This document shows, piece after piece, positions 7,526 to 14,420 of a stretch of 16,801 nucleotides of DNA. A program made the position numbers and the translations under genes. The notes under the pieces were generated by a model. It worked only from the letters and a program-made list of their open reading frames with translations. It was not told the origin of the DNA and searched no databases. The stretch is from Marine Group II euryarchaeote MED-G33 (lineage in GTDB: Archaea; Thermoplasmatota; Poseidoniia; Poseidoniales; Thalassarchaeaceae). Within the stretch, counting starts at the first letter, position 1, and the number at the start of each line of letters is the position of its first letter. The stretch covers positions 1-16,801 of the forward strand of contig CATISE010000179.1 in NCBI GenBank assembly GCA_949538655.1. Direction: 5' to 3'.

Positions 7526-8685
7526 CAGAGTACACCTCCTAGTCTGGTTTGCTTAGGATGCAGTTCCCCACCCATACAGATTAGAACACCACCCATTCCA
7601 GGAACGTGGAAATCGTTGCCTTCAGGTGCCCCGAAGAGGACATCATCATCAGGGTCAAGAATAATTTCTCCTTCCTTGGTAAGTGAACCGATAAATGTTG
7701 TAAGATTATTCGAATATAGCATACTTGCAGTTGTTGCTAACTGACCTGGTAGGTTTGTTGTACCCACAATTGTCACACCATTCTCTGTTACGAATACTTC
7801 TCCGGGTTTCGTCAATTCACAATTGCCCCCGACGTCAGCATTCATGTCGACAACGACAGTGCCAGCTCTGAAATTTGCAACGGCGCTGGCAGGCACGGTA
7901 ATTGGAGCAGGGCGGCCGAAAATTCGAGCAGTTGTTACAATGACGTCTGCATCAGCTGCAACTTCACATACCGTGTCATTGACCTTCTGAATAAACTCCG
8001 GAGTCAATGGTTTGGCATATCCAGATTCATCTTCAAAATCATCCATTCCTTCAACTTCAATAAATCGGCCACCAACGGATTCAATTTGTTCAGCTGCTGA
8101 TTTACGAACATCAGATGCATAAACAACTGCGCCCAGTCTCTTTGCTGTTGCAATTGCCTGAAGACCAGCGACACCACTGCCCATGATGACAAACTTGGCC
8201 GGACGAACGGTGCCAGCAGATGTTGTCATCATTGGGATTCCTTTGGGTACTTGTGCAGCACCCATCAATACAGATTTGTATCCAGCGAGATTGTCTTGGC
8301 TTGAATTAACATCCATTGACTGAGCGCGCGATAATCTGCGCGGAATCATGTCCATACTCATGAGAGTCACCTTTGCATCCATCGCTTGGCGGATCCGATC
8401 AGGGTGACGGAATGGATCGGATACACAAGCCACAATCTGACCTTCGGAAAGAGATGAAAAATCTGGAGCACCAATGCAAATCAGAAGATCGCATCCCATG
8501 GCATCTTCACGTGTCCCAATGGATGCACCTTTCGACTCATACTCGGAATCGGAATGATGAGCTTTTTGTCCGGCTCCTGATTCAATGATGACTTCAAAGC
8601 CCAATTTCGATAACTTAGGGATTGAATTCGGAACAATTGCAACTCGAGTTTCATCTCCACTTTCTACAAGAACTCCCAACTTCAT
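7525..8685 (-). CDS. pntAA: NAD(P) transhydrogenase alpha subunit, soluble NAD(H)-binding part
   Basis: The peripheral domain I of transhydrogenase, which binds NADH and passes hydride to NADP+ bound on PntB. The 386-residue chain begins MKLGVLVESGDETRVAIVP and contains the family segment PRRLSRAQSMDVNSSQDN (115-132). It has a Rossmann loop GSGVAG (169-174) with Asp192 at the end of the second strand, as expected for NAD(H). Later come VVVDMNADVGGNCELT, TIVGTTNLPGQLATTASMLYSNN and MGGVLICMGGELHP. ATG 8685 is preferred because it matches the family N-terminus and has GGAG 8 nt upstream. A TTG at 8712 would add nine unusual residues and lies inside the palindrome. First gene of the pnt trio. 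A weak TATA-like stretch (TTCAATAAC, minus strand, about 8751-8760) could be its promoter. Confidence 0.95.
   Translation of the reverse strand: MKLGVLVESGDETRVAIVPNSIPKLSKLGFEVIIESGAGQKAHHSDSEYESKGASIGTREDAMGCDLLICIGAPDFSSLSEGQIVACVSDPFRHPDRIRQAMDAKVTLMSMDMIPRRLSRAQSMDVNSSQDNLAGYKSVLMGAAQVPKGIPMMTTSAGTVRPAKFVIMGSGVAGLQAIATAKRLGAVVYASDVRKSAAEQIESVGGRFIEVEGMDDFEDESGYAKPLTPEFIQKVNDTVCEVAADADVIVTTARIFGRPAPITVPASAVANFRAGTVVVDMNADVGGNCELTKPGEVFVTENGVTIVGTTNLPGQLATTASMLYSNNLTTFIGSLTKEGEIILDPDDDVLFGAPEGNDFHVPGMGGVLICMGGELHPKQTRLGGVL
7533..7539 (-). promoter_or_regulatory. Strong Shine-Dalgarno GGAGGTG for pntAB inside the pntAA 3' end
   Basis: The near-perfect anti-16S match lies 7 nt from ATG 7525. 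It encodes Gly-Gly-Val of the pntAA C-terminus, so it is both coding and regulatory. Confidence 0.7.
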
Positions 8686-8709
8686 TTCACCGTCTCCGTA
8701 TGCGGGCCG

Positions 8710-8726
8710 CAACCCCTAAGGGGTTG
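8710..8726. repeat. Perfect 8-1-8 palindrome upstream of pntAA
   Basis: The arms CAACCCCT and AGGGGTTG flank a single A. It is in the 109-base gap between the CPBP gene stop and pntAA, 24 bases before the pntAA ATG. Its left arm begins the 10-mer GCAACCCCTA, which recurs at 9521-9530 in front of mdh. It may be an operator or a 5' leader hairpin. The rest of this gap holds only the weak TATA-like stretch near 8755. Confidence 0.6.
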
Positions 8727-8794
8727 TATGATGGAATCGACCGTCAATCAGTTATTGAACCATACGGACTGAAAAACAGGTTTGGAAACACCGC

Positions 8795-9475
8795 TCAGAA
8801 GAGAATCGTCGCACCCACTCCAAAGACGGCGACATCACAAATCGCGTGGGCGATGTATGGTATCCAAACACTGCGATATCGGACATAGAGCCATGAGAAA
8901 ACAGCGCCACCAATGAAGATCGCTATACTGGATATTACATTCGCCCACCATGGGAAGCCGAAGACTGCCAACGCGACAGTGTGGTGGACAACAAATATCA
9001 GGGCTGAGAGGATAATGGCGGGATTCCCAGGACCCACCAAAGTTTCTGATTTAATGACCAAGAACCATCGAAACACATACTCTTCGAGAAGGGAGTTGAA
9101 AAGTATCCAATACACTGTTGCCAAAAGATATACTGTTGGATTCAACAAACCAACTGGCTCGAGTGCGTCACTCAGTAATGTCGCATCGATGGCATCGCCG
9201 AGTAGGAACCAGGCCAATAGCATTGCAACACTCATTGCCAAACCCAAGCCGATGCTCATCGCGTAACCCCCTTGTTCGGGTTTGGACCAAGACATTGCTC
9301 CGCCATCAATCTTGAGAAACCAGATTATTGGTACGCAAAGCAGCCACAATTTCGTCAGTACGAAAATAGCTTGCGAGATGGCGCCATCTCCCGCGCTGTA
9401 AGAAAGGAGTGTTGACAATGTGGGAGCCGCGCCGACGAGTATTATGGCGAGAAGTGCACGTCGTCGGTCTTCCAT
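8795..9475 (-). CDS. CPBP-family intramembrane metalloprotease
   Basis: An integral membrane protein of about 226 residues with six to eight hydrophobic segments. It carries the CPBP/Abi (CAAX-protease-like) motifs: LEEYVFRWFL with Glu131, Glu132 and Arg136; FVVHHTVALA with a motif-2 histidine at 164/165; and HAICD with His210 and Asp214. Family members cleave peptides within the membrane, and some confer self-immunity to bacteriocins; the substrate here cannot be told. ATG 9475 gives a normal N-terminus (MEDRRRALLAIILVG), but its GGAGGG tract is far (about 14 nt or more). A TTG at 9505 is also open and would read through a G-run. The gene is 109 bases upstream of pntAA on the same strand, so it may or may not share its transcript. 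It diverges from mdh. Confidence 0.8.
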   Translation of the reverse strand: MEDRRRALLAIILVGAAPTLSTLLSYSAGDGAISQAIFVLTKLWLLCVPIIWFLKIDGGAMSWSKPEQGGYAMSIGLGLAMSVAMLLAWFLLGDAIDATLLSDALEPVGLLNPTVYLLATVYWILFNSLLEEYVFRWFLVIKSETLVGPGNPAIILSALIFVVHHTVALAVFGFPWWANVISSIAIFIGGAVFSWLYVRYRSVWIPYIAHAICDVAVFGVGATILF

Positions 9476-9520
9476 GAAACACGTGGTAACCCTCCCCCCC
9501 TTCAAGCATTACCCTACAAG

Positions 9521-9557
9521 GCAACCCCTATGGGCGTGTCTCACTGCCGCTTCGGCA
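9521..9557 (+). promoter_or_regulatory. mdh leader: shared 10-mer and a 5-bp hairpin next to the ribosome site
   Basis: GCAACCCCTA (9521-9530), followed by TGGG, repeats the left half of the palindrome in front of pntAA. Then TGCCG (9545-9549) and CGGCA (9553-9557) form a 5-bp stem around CTT. It ends two bases before the mdh Shine-Dalgarno GAGGAG (9560-9565), which is 5 nt from ATG 9571. A fold here could limit ribosome access; this is inference. Confidence 0.45.
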
Positions 9558-9570
9558 ACGAGGAGTTCAC

Positions 9571-10569
9571 ATGAGTGGAGATAATGGAATGAAAAAATCA
9601 ATTCGTGTTGCTGTTACTGGCGCCGCTGGTAACATTGGATATGCACTGTTATGGAGAATCGCCAGTGGCGATTGTTTTGGTACGGATCAACCAGTTACAC
9701 TACAGTTGCTAGAGATACCACCCGGTATGCAACGATTGGATGGAGTGATAATGGAATTGAAGGATTCTGCATTCCCGCTGGTGCACGGCATCGTCGGCAC
9801 TGATGACCCCAATATTGCATTCGAAGAAGCTGACGCGATTTTTCTGGTTGGTTCACGACCCAGAACAAAAGACATGGATCGATCTGATTTGGTTGCTGCA
9901 AATGGTCCGATTTTCGTTGGCCAAGGCAAGGCGATTGATGCGGTTGCCTCCCCCAATGTCAAGGTCATTACTGTAGGTAACCCCTGCAACACCAATGCGT
10001 TAATTGCTTGTGCAAACGCACCGAGTATTCCCTCTCGGCAATTTACAGCGATGACTCGTCTTGACCAGAATCGAGCCGTTGGACAGATTGCAGAGCGTGC
10101 AGGAGTACCTGCTTCTAAGATTCACGATTTATTCATCTGGGGTAACCACGCTAACACGATGTATCCAGACCCACGCTTCGCGACAGTGGATGGGGAAAAG
10201 GCAACTGAATTATTCGACAGTGAGTGGTTACAAGGTGCGTTCCTAGATACTGTTGCAACACGCGGAAAGGCCATTATCGTAGCACGTGGAGCATCCTCGG
10301 CGGCTTCCGCCGCCTCCGCCGCTACCGACCATATGCGCGACTGGTGGCAAGGTTCGAATGGCCGAATTGTTTCAATCGCTCTTCCATCTGAAGGTTGGTA
10401 TGGAGTTCCAGATGGACTTGTGTTTAGTTTTCCTTGTCGATGTGAAAATGGTGAAGTGATGGTGGTTGAGGACCTCCCCCTCGACTCATTTGCACAATCA
10501 AAAATTGATGAAAATGTCGCTGTACTTTTGGAAGAGCGAGATGCAGTTAGCGAACTTTTGGGCAATTGA
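9571..10569 (+). CDS. mdh: Malate dehydrogenase, bacterial/cytosolic (type 2) class
   Basis: Oxidises malate to oxaloacetate in the TCA cycle. The Rossmann loop is TGAAGNIGYALLWRIASG (16-33). Glu48 in QLLEIP, at the end of strand two, points to NAD+ rather than NADP+ by analogy with Thermus MDH. Active-site residues by alignment in mind: Arg98 and Arg104 (SRPRTKDMDRSDL), Asn140 (GNPCNTNA), Asp165 and Arg168 (TRLDQNRA) and the catalytic His193 (WGNHANTMYPD). The mobile loop reads RPRTKDMDR where homologues usually have RPRGPGMER or RKPGM. At 332 residues it is full length. ATG 9571 has GAGGAG at 5 nt. First gene of a three-gene operon: the NUDIX start follows 8 bases after the stop. The sequence is closer to bacterial and eukaryotic cytosolic MDH than to the LDH-like MDH of many archaea. 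Confidence 0.92.
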   Translation: MSGDNGMKKSIRVAVTGAAGNIGYALLWRIASGDCFGTDQPVTLQLLEIPPGMQRLDGVIMELKDSAFPLVHGIVGTDDPNIAFEEADAIFLVGSRPRTKDMDRSDLVAANGPIFVGQGKAIDAVASPNVKVITVGNPCNTNALIACANAPSIPSRQFTAMTRLDQNRAVGQIAERAGVPASKIHDLFIWGNHANTMYPDPRFATVDGEKATELFDSEWLQGAFLDTVATRGKAIIVARGASSAASAASAATDHMRDWWQGSNGRIVSIALPSEGWYGVPDGLVFSFPCRCENGEVMVVEDLPLDSFAQSKIDENVAVLLEERDAVSELLGN

Positions 10570-10577
10570 GGTGAAAC

Positions 10578-11288
10578 ATGAATCGATCGCTCTACCTTGA
10601 ACACGACGGAAAAGTTCTGCTCGTGGATTTGGATGGCGAAGGCCCTCGCAAAGCGGTGATGGGGCGTGTTGGCGAAATCTCTCTAAGATTGCCAACCGAA
10701 GCCGAAGTCCGTTCAATGGGAATCGAATGGAATGAACGCAGAATTAATCGAATCAAATTCGGTGAAAATTACCACGAAGTTGTATATGCACTTCCGGAGA
10801 TTGTGTGGCCAGAAAATTGGACGTGGAAGGACAAACTAATCTCAGATGGATGCGTCGACCCACTGGCCCGTGAATGTGTATATCGGAGCATGCACAGGGT
10901 GGTGTCAAAAGTCATCCTAGTGAACCAACGGGATGAGGTCGTCTTGGCAAAAGTCAAGCGTGGTTTTTTCACAGGACATTGGACTTTACCAGGTGGTTTT
11001 GTCGATTATGCCGAGCACCCATTAGAGGGAGCGGTGCGGGAAGTCATGGAAGAATTGGGGGTCGATGTCGACATCTCAGAGGACGATATTGTCCAAATTG
11101 CTGAACGGATTTTCACCAGTGAGGGGATTCAATTCCTGTCATTTACCTACAAATGCAATGTCGAAAAGGAGTTGTCATTCACGCCGAAACCAGATGAAAT
11201 TGAAGATGTTCGATGGTTTACGATGGAAGAGGCATTGTCGCGAGCTGCAAGTCTGTTTGATGTTGAAGCATTGAGGGCATTGGAATGA
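10578..11288 (+). CDS. NUDIX hydrolase with an uncharacterised N-terminal domain
   Basis: The NUDIX box is complete: G140-x5-E146-x7-R154-E155-x-x-E158-E159-x-G161 within GGFVDYAEHPLEGAVREVMEELG. The metal-binding glutamates are in place, so it should hydrolyse a nucleoside diphosphate linked to another group. Substrate cannot be read from the box. ADP-ribose or a dinucleotide such as NADH is a reasonable guess given the neighbouring malate dehydrogenase and nearby transhydrogenase. Residues 1-105 form a separate domain that I do not recognise, containing RLPTEAEVRSMG and YALPEIVWPENWTW. It lacks the zinc-ribbon cysteines of NudC-type NADH pyrophosphatases. Start ATG 10578 has GAGGTG 4 nt upstream, overlapping the mdh stop. 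The 3' end overlaps the next gene by four bases (ATGA), with GAGGG at 11273-11277 serving that start. Confidence 0.85.
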   Translation: MNRSLYLEHDGKVLLVDLDGEGPRKAVMGRVGEISLRLPTEAEVRSMGIEWNERRINRIKFGENYHEVVYALPEIVWPENWTWKDKLISDGCVDPLARECVYRSMHRVVSKVILVNQRDEVVLAKVKRGFFTGHWTLPGGFVDYAEHPLEGAVREVMEELGVDVDISEDDIVQIAERIFTSEGIQFLSFTYKCNVEKELSFTPKPDEIEDVRWFTMEEALSRAASLFDVEALRALE

Positions 11289-11998
11289 GTTCCCACCTGA
11301 ACGATGATGGTTTCCGCAGAGCCATCCAAGTTGGTGTCATCCTTGTCGTTGGTTCTTGTCTAATCAGCCAGGTGATGATGCAACTCGCTGGAGGTGAAAG
11401 AGATGAGCCGATGGATTTGCGCGATCAAGTGCCGGATGACTTCAACGATGAAGGGTTGGTATTCGAGGATGGGTTCCCTCCATTCATCTCTTCAGCAGGC
11501 GGATTAATGCCGGAAAAGGCTGTTTTTGATTTTGGATTGTTCACTGGAGGTTTGGTGATGATTTTCCTCTCTTTCGGAATTTTTCACCGGACCAAACCCA
11601 ATGATCGAAGACGAAAAATCTGTAATGTAATCTCTCTAATTTCCGGAATCATCATCGGTTTTTCAATGATGCAAATAGTTGCGCATCCATTCAATTCAAG
11701 CATCATCATGCATGTTTTTTGGGCCATGAATATATTCTGGGCTGCACAATTTTGGATTGCCACATTGGCCTACTCTCGGGGATTAATTGATGCCGATGTG
11801 AAATGGAAAGGATGGTCCATCAATCGAATACGATGGGGGATGTTTGCCGTCGCAGTGTTGTCATTCAATGCGATGTCGCTATTCATCGCAACCGGCCACT
11901 TGGTAGAATCGGCAATTTTTGAATGGACGCTCACTTTCTCTGCTGAAGCCACCATGTTGACGATGATTCCAACCCTTACGACTTCTGCATTAGAGTAG
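11285..11998 (+). CDS. Multi-pass membrane protein resembling Frag1/DRAM/Sfk1
   Basis: A 237-residue protein with about six membrane helices (about 14-35, 80-100, 112-131, 137-161, 181-203, 206-227). Between the first two is a long, acidic, probably outward loop that ends PPFISSAGGLMPEKAVFDFGL. This resembles the ISDTGxxxPExxxF motif of the Frag1/DRAM/Sfk1 family. The last helix starts with IFEW, again like that family. Family members in eukaryotes act in lipid remodelling and autophagy; archaeal roles are unknown, so no function is claimed. Start ATG 11285 overlaps the NUDIX stop and has GAGGG 7 nt upstream, making it the third gene of the mdh operon. Its 3' end overlaps the convergent cupredoxin-like gene by 23 bases. 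Confidence 0.6.
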   Translation: MSSHLNDDGFRRAIQVGVILVVGSCLISQVMMQLAGGERDEPMDLRDQVPDDFNDEGLVFEDGFPPFISSAGGLMPEKAVFDFGLFTGGLVMIFLSFGIFHRTKPNDRRRKICNVISLISGIIIGFSMMQIVAHPFNSSIIMHVFWAMNIFWAAQFWIATLAYSRGLIDADVKWKGWSINRIRWGMFAVAVLSFNAMSLFIATGHLVESAIFEWTLTFSAEATMLTMIPTLTTSALE

Positions 11999-12563
11999 CC
12001 ACGAATAGAGCAGAAGCACCACCGAACATCATCATACCTGCCAACATCAACCCTTTCTGTAAATCGGTTTGACTAGAGCGTTTCATCTCTTCTTCAGCTT
12101 CTTCCTCTTCGCAATCGCCAAAGCATTCACCGATTGGAGGGGCCACTTCAAGGTGGACGTCGGCAGCGATATTCAAACGAACTTCAATTTCAGAACCGTC
12201 TGATAGTAAATCAGACAGAATGTAATTGCCCACCAAAGCCGTGGTGTTAATGGCGAAGATCCATGCCACTCTACAGTCACTGTCGTTATCCCAATCGCAT
12301 TCACTATGAAGGGTGCCTGAAGAAAATTCATCGGTGTCGTTGAAATCACCATCGCCGTTGAGGTCCAATCCGATTTCATGGGTCATGTTCTCTCGGGTGT
12401 CGGCATTGTAGTATTGTACTGTATCGTTGACGACCAAGTTGACCTCTTGAGGTGTATGCGTATCCTCTCGGACAATCACTGTGAATGTGTCTGGTTCATG
12501 GGCCGCGCCGAGTCCCGAAAGAAGTGGGAACACGAATAGCAAGGCAATTATTGCTGCGCGCAT
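11976..12563 (-). CDS. Secreted cupredoxin-like protein with acidic linker and C-terminal anchor
   Basis: From ATG 12563 (195 residues) there is a signal peptide (MRAAIIALLFVFPLLSGLG). A roughly 115-residue beta-rich domain follows, then the acidic run CFGDCEEEEAEEE (147-159) and a hydrophobic helix (about 170-193). The domain contains VNDTVQYYNADTRENMTHEIG, like the strand that gives the first histidine copper ligand in cupredoxins (His62 here), and later SGTLHSECDWDNDSDC (His86, Cys89, Cys97). A classical CxxHxxxxM loop is absent, so copper binding is possible but unproven. The neighbours across the divergent promoter, a His-rich propeller and SCO1, make a copper role more likely. An upstream ATG at 12578 is in frame; 12563 is preferred because it lies about 26 bases from the centre of a TATA-like element and gives a cleaner signal peptide. 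It overlaps the end of the Frag1-like gene. Confidence 0.6.
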   Translation of the reverse strand: MRAAIIALLFVFPLLSGLGAAHEPDTFTVIVREDTHTPQEVNLVVNDTVQYYNADTRENMTHEIGLDLNGDGDFNDTDEFSSGTLHSECDWDNDSDCRVAWIFAINTTALVGNYILSDLLSDGSEIEVRLNIAADVHLEVAPPIGECFGDCEEEEAEEEMKRSSQTDLQKGLMLAGMMMFGGASALFVATLMQKS

Positions 12564-12584
12564 GAAAGGCGCTACCATACCGCA

Positions 12585-12596
12585 GATAAATACAAA
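12585..12596. promoter_or_regulatory. Candidate shared TATA element of a bidirectional promoter
   Basis: GATAAATACAAA is the only AT-rich stretch between the divergent cupredoxin-like and propeller genes. Its centre is about 26 bases from ATG 12563 on one side and about 29-31 from ATG 12620 on the other. That is near the usual spacing from an archaeal TATA box to a transcription start. Both messages could therefore be leaderless or nearly so. Confidence 0.45.
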
Positions 12597-12614
12597 CCGA
12601 CACCTAGTGTCGGT
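12596..12614. promoter_or_regulatory. Operator-like perfect palindrome upstream of the propeller gene
   Basis: The arms ACCGACAC and GTGTCGGT flank CTA. The site lies between the TATA-like element and ATG 12620, where a bound repressor would block transcription of the propeller-SCO1 unit. For the divergent gene it would lie upstream of the TATA. The alternative is an RNA hairpin in a short leader that also carries GGTG 4 nt before the start codon. Confidence 0.5.
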
Positions 12615-12619
12615 GTGAC

Positions 12620-14401
12620 ATGGAGACCGGGAAAGCCCTCATCATCGCCGGCCTCCTTTTCATTGGGAGTGCATCTCTCGGGTTTGTCGCAATGATGGAT
12701 ATGAGTGATGATTCGGATTCAAGCGAAATTGAATCACTAGATGAAGACCCACTCATTCAAGGTGAAGACCATGATCATCGAGATCCTGCACAACACAATA
12801 TGAGTAGTTCAAATATTGAATTTGCTGATTTCAACGAACTTACCAGCCCTGGGAATGCGGAAGTTCAGGTAATGACTGCACCCGATGGTCGCGTATACGC
12901 TTACCAAGCCGGATGGAATGACGTCCACATCACCGATGTGACAGACCCATACAACACCACGGTGATGGGTGTTTACAATGACCCCAATACACAGGTTTTG
13001 GATGTCAAATATCTGGAATATAATGGGAATGAATTCCTCATTCTACAAAACCAACTTGTCGATACTGGTTATGCTGACCCAAATGTTGGAAACTGGGATG
13101 ACCCCGTCCAAGTCAGTGTGACTTTGCTTGATGTAACTGACAAAACCAATCCGCATTATGTCGATTCATGGTTTGATGCAGATCATCCAAGTGGACCACA
13201 CAACCTCTACACGCAAATGATTGATGATGAGTGGTACATATTGGTTGCAAACCCAGATTATACCGCTTGTGACATCGGACAAGGAGATGCTTGTGGAGGG
13301 ATTACCATCGCCCACCTACAATTTGACGTCGGACCGGATTCTCTTCCAAGAATTGTGAAAATTGGAGAGGCTGAAGTAGCATGGGAAACCACACGCGGTG
13401 GTTGGATTTACATCCATGACATGACCAGCCAAACCTGGCCTGGAACTGATGAGAATGATCCTCGATTTGGACGGACATACGTCTACGGAGCTTACTGGGA
13501 AGCCGGCCTCAGAATCTTCGACATCTCCGATGTCCCACACCCCACAAACTCACCCGCAGAATATGCTTGGCACGGTACAGCGTGCCGTGCAAGTGGTGGG
13601 ACTCAGGCTGCGTGCAATTGGCGCGCCCCAGAAGTTGGACATTGGGATGACTTTGCAGATCTCGATGGAGATGGTGAATTTGACAGCGGCCCGACTGGCA
13701 ACGAAAATGGTGGCCGTGCATCTTACATCCATTATGCTGAACCATTCCCCGAGATGGTTGACACCAGCCATCTTGGTGGACCTGAAGGTGATCGACACCT
13801 CACCATCCTTGCAGTCGAAGTACTCGAAACATCAGTTGGTACCGGCTTGGTGTATTTGCTCGACACGACCAATTACACGATGAGCAATGGCAACTTGCAT
13901 TTTGAGCCCGCACTTTACTCCACTTGGGAAATTCCAACCGCTTGGGAGCATTGCTATGGAGCATCCTGCTCAGATCACGCCAATGATGACGAATGGTTGC
14001 TTTTTAGCCCACACAATTTGGACAGTGTTTATTTCCCAACCAATGATGATGATTTGCCGGACAACAGTCTCGGTGGAACTTGGGATGGGAGACTCTATGT
14101 CAGCCACTATCATGGTGGAATGTGGATTGTCGATGTCGAGACCATGATCAAAGCAGGTCATACGGGTCAAGATATGAATGCAACAAACATGGAAGCAACG
14201 ATTGCATTCTATCTCCCACATGGTAGTGAATATGGTGAGCCTCTAGGCAGTCAATACTACGACTTCGGGTGGATTCCATTCCTTTGGGCGGTTGAATACC
14301 ATGATGGGTTTGCATACATGTCCTGTATTACCAGTGGATTGTATATCGCGCAACTCGATATTGACGAACCATATCGGGGCGTCCTAATGAACAATGGCTA
14401 G
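12620..14401 (+). CDS. Membrane-anchored His-rich LVIVD-type beta-propeller protein
   Basis: An N-terminal helix (residues 5-25) without a clear cleavage site anchors the protein. It is followed by an acidic, His-bearing linker (EDHDHRDPAQHN, 49-60). The rest is repeats of LVIVD or propeller type, such as VHITDVTDP (102), SVTLLDVTDKTNP (166), EAGLRIFDISDVPHP (294), GGMWIVDVE (499) and SGLYIAQLDID (572). Histidines recur in short motifs: GPHNLY (194), YIHYAE (371), SPHNLD (465), SHYHGG (496, 498) and YHDG (561). This spacing recalls metal-binding propellers such as the selenium-binding protein/methanethiol oxidase family, but identity with that family is not established. DLDGDGEFD (347-355) looks like a calcium loop. 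The SCO1 gene starts 20 bases downstream. No strong Shine-Dalgarno precedes ATG 12620. Role unknown; an extracytoplasmic copper-dependent enzyme is one possibility. Confidence 0.68.
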   Translation: METGKALIIAGLLFIGSASLGFVAMMDMSDDSDSSEIESLDEDPLIQGEDHDHRDPAQHNMSSSNIEFADFNELTSPGNAEVQVMTAPDGRVYAYQAGWNDVHITDVTDPYNTTVMGVYNDPNTQVLDVKYLEYNGNEFLILQNQLVDTGYADPNVGNWDDPVQVSVTLLDVTDKTNPHYVDSWFDADHPSGPHNLYTQMIDDEWYILVANPDYTACDIGQGDACGGITIAHLQFDVGPDSLPRIVKIGEAEVAWETTRGGWIYIHDMTSQTWPGTDENDPRFGRTYVYGAYWEAGLRIFDISDVPHPTNSPAEYAWHGTACRASGGTQAACNWRAPEVGHWDDFADLDGDGEFDSGPTGNENGGRASYIHYAEPFPEMVDTSHLGGPEGDRHLTILAVEVLETSVGTGLVYLLDTTNYTMSNGNLHFEPALYSTWEIPTAWEHCYGASCSDHANDDEWLLFSPHNLDSVYFPTNDDDLPDNSLGGTWDGRLYVSHYHGGMWIVDVETMIKAGHTGQDMNATNMEATIAFYLPHGSEYGEPLGSQYYDFGWIPFLWAVEYHDGFAYMSCITSGLYIAQLDIDEPYRGVLMNNG

Positions 14402-14420
14402 TGAATTGTGAGGTGTAGAA

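Noticed and set aside
9491..9505. C-run (G-run on the minus strand) near the CPBP gene start, as a phase-variation tract
   Set aside because: The run is only seven C and lies upstream of the preferred ATG 9475; there is no sign of frame switching.
10295..10330. GCC/TCC-rich short repeat in mdh that looks like a low-complexity insertion
   Set aside because: It encodes GASSAASAASAA, which matches the normal ARGASSAASAANAA segment of this MDH class; it is not an insertion.
13449..13883. 144-codon plus-strand frame within the propeller gene
   Set aside because: It lies fully inside the propeller gene in another frame and has no domain pattern; the main frame carries the conserved repeats.
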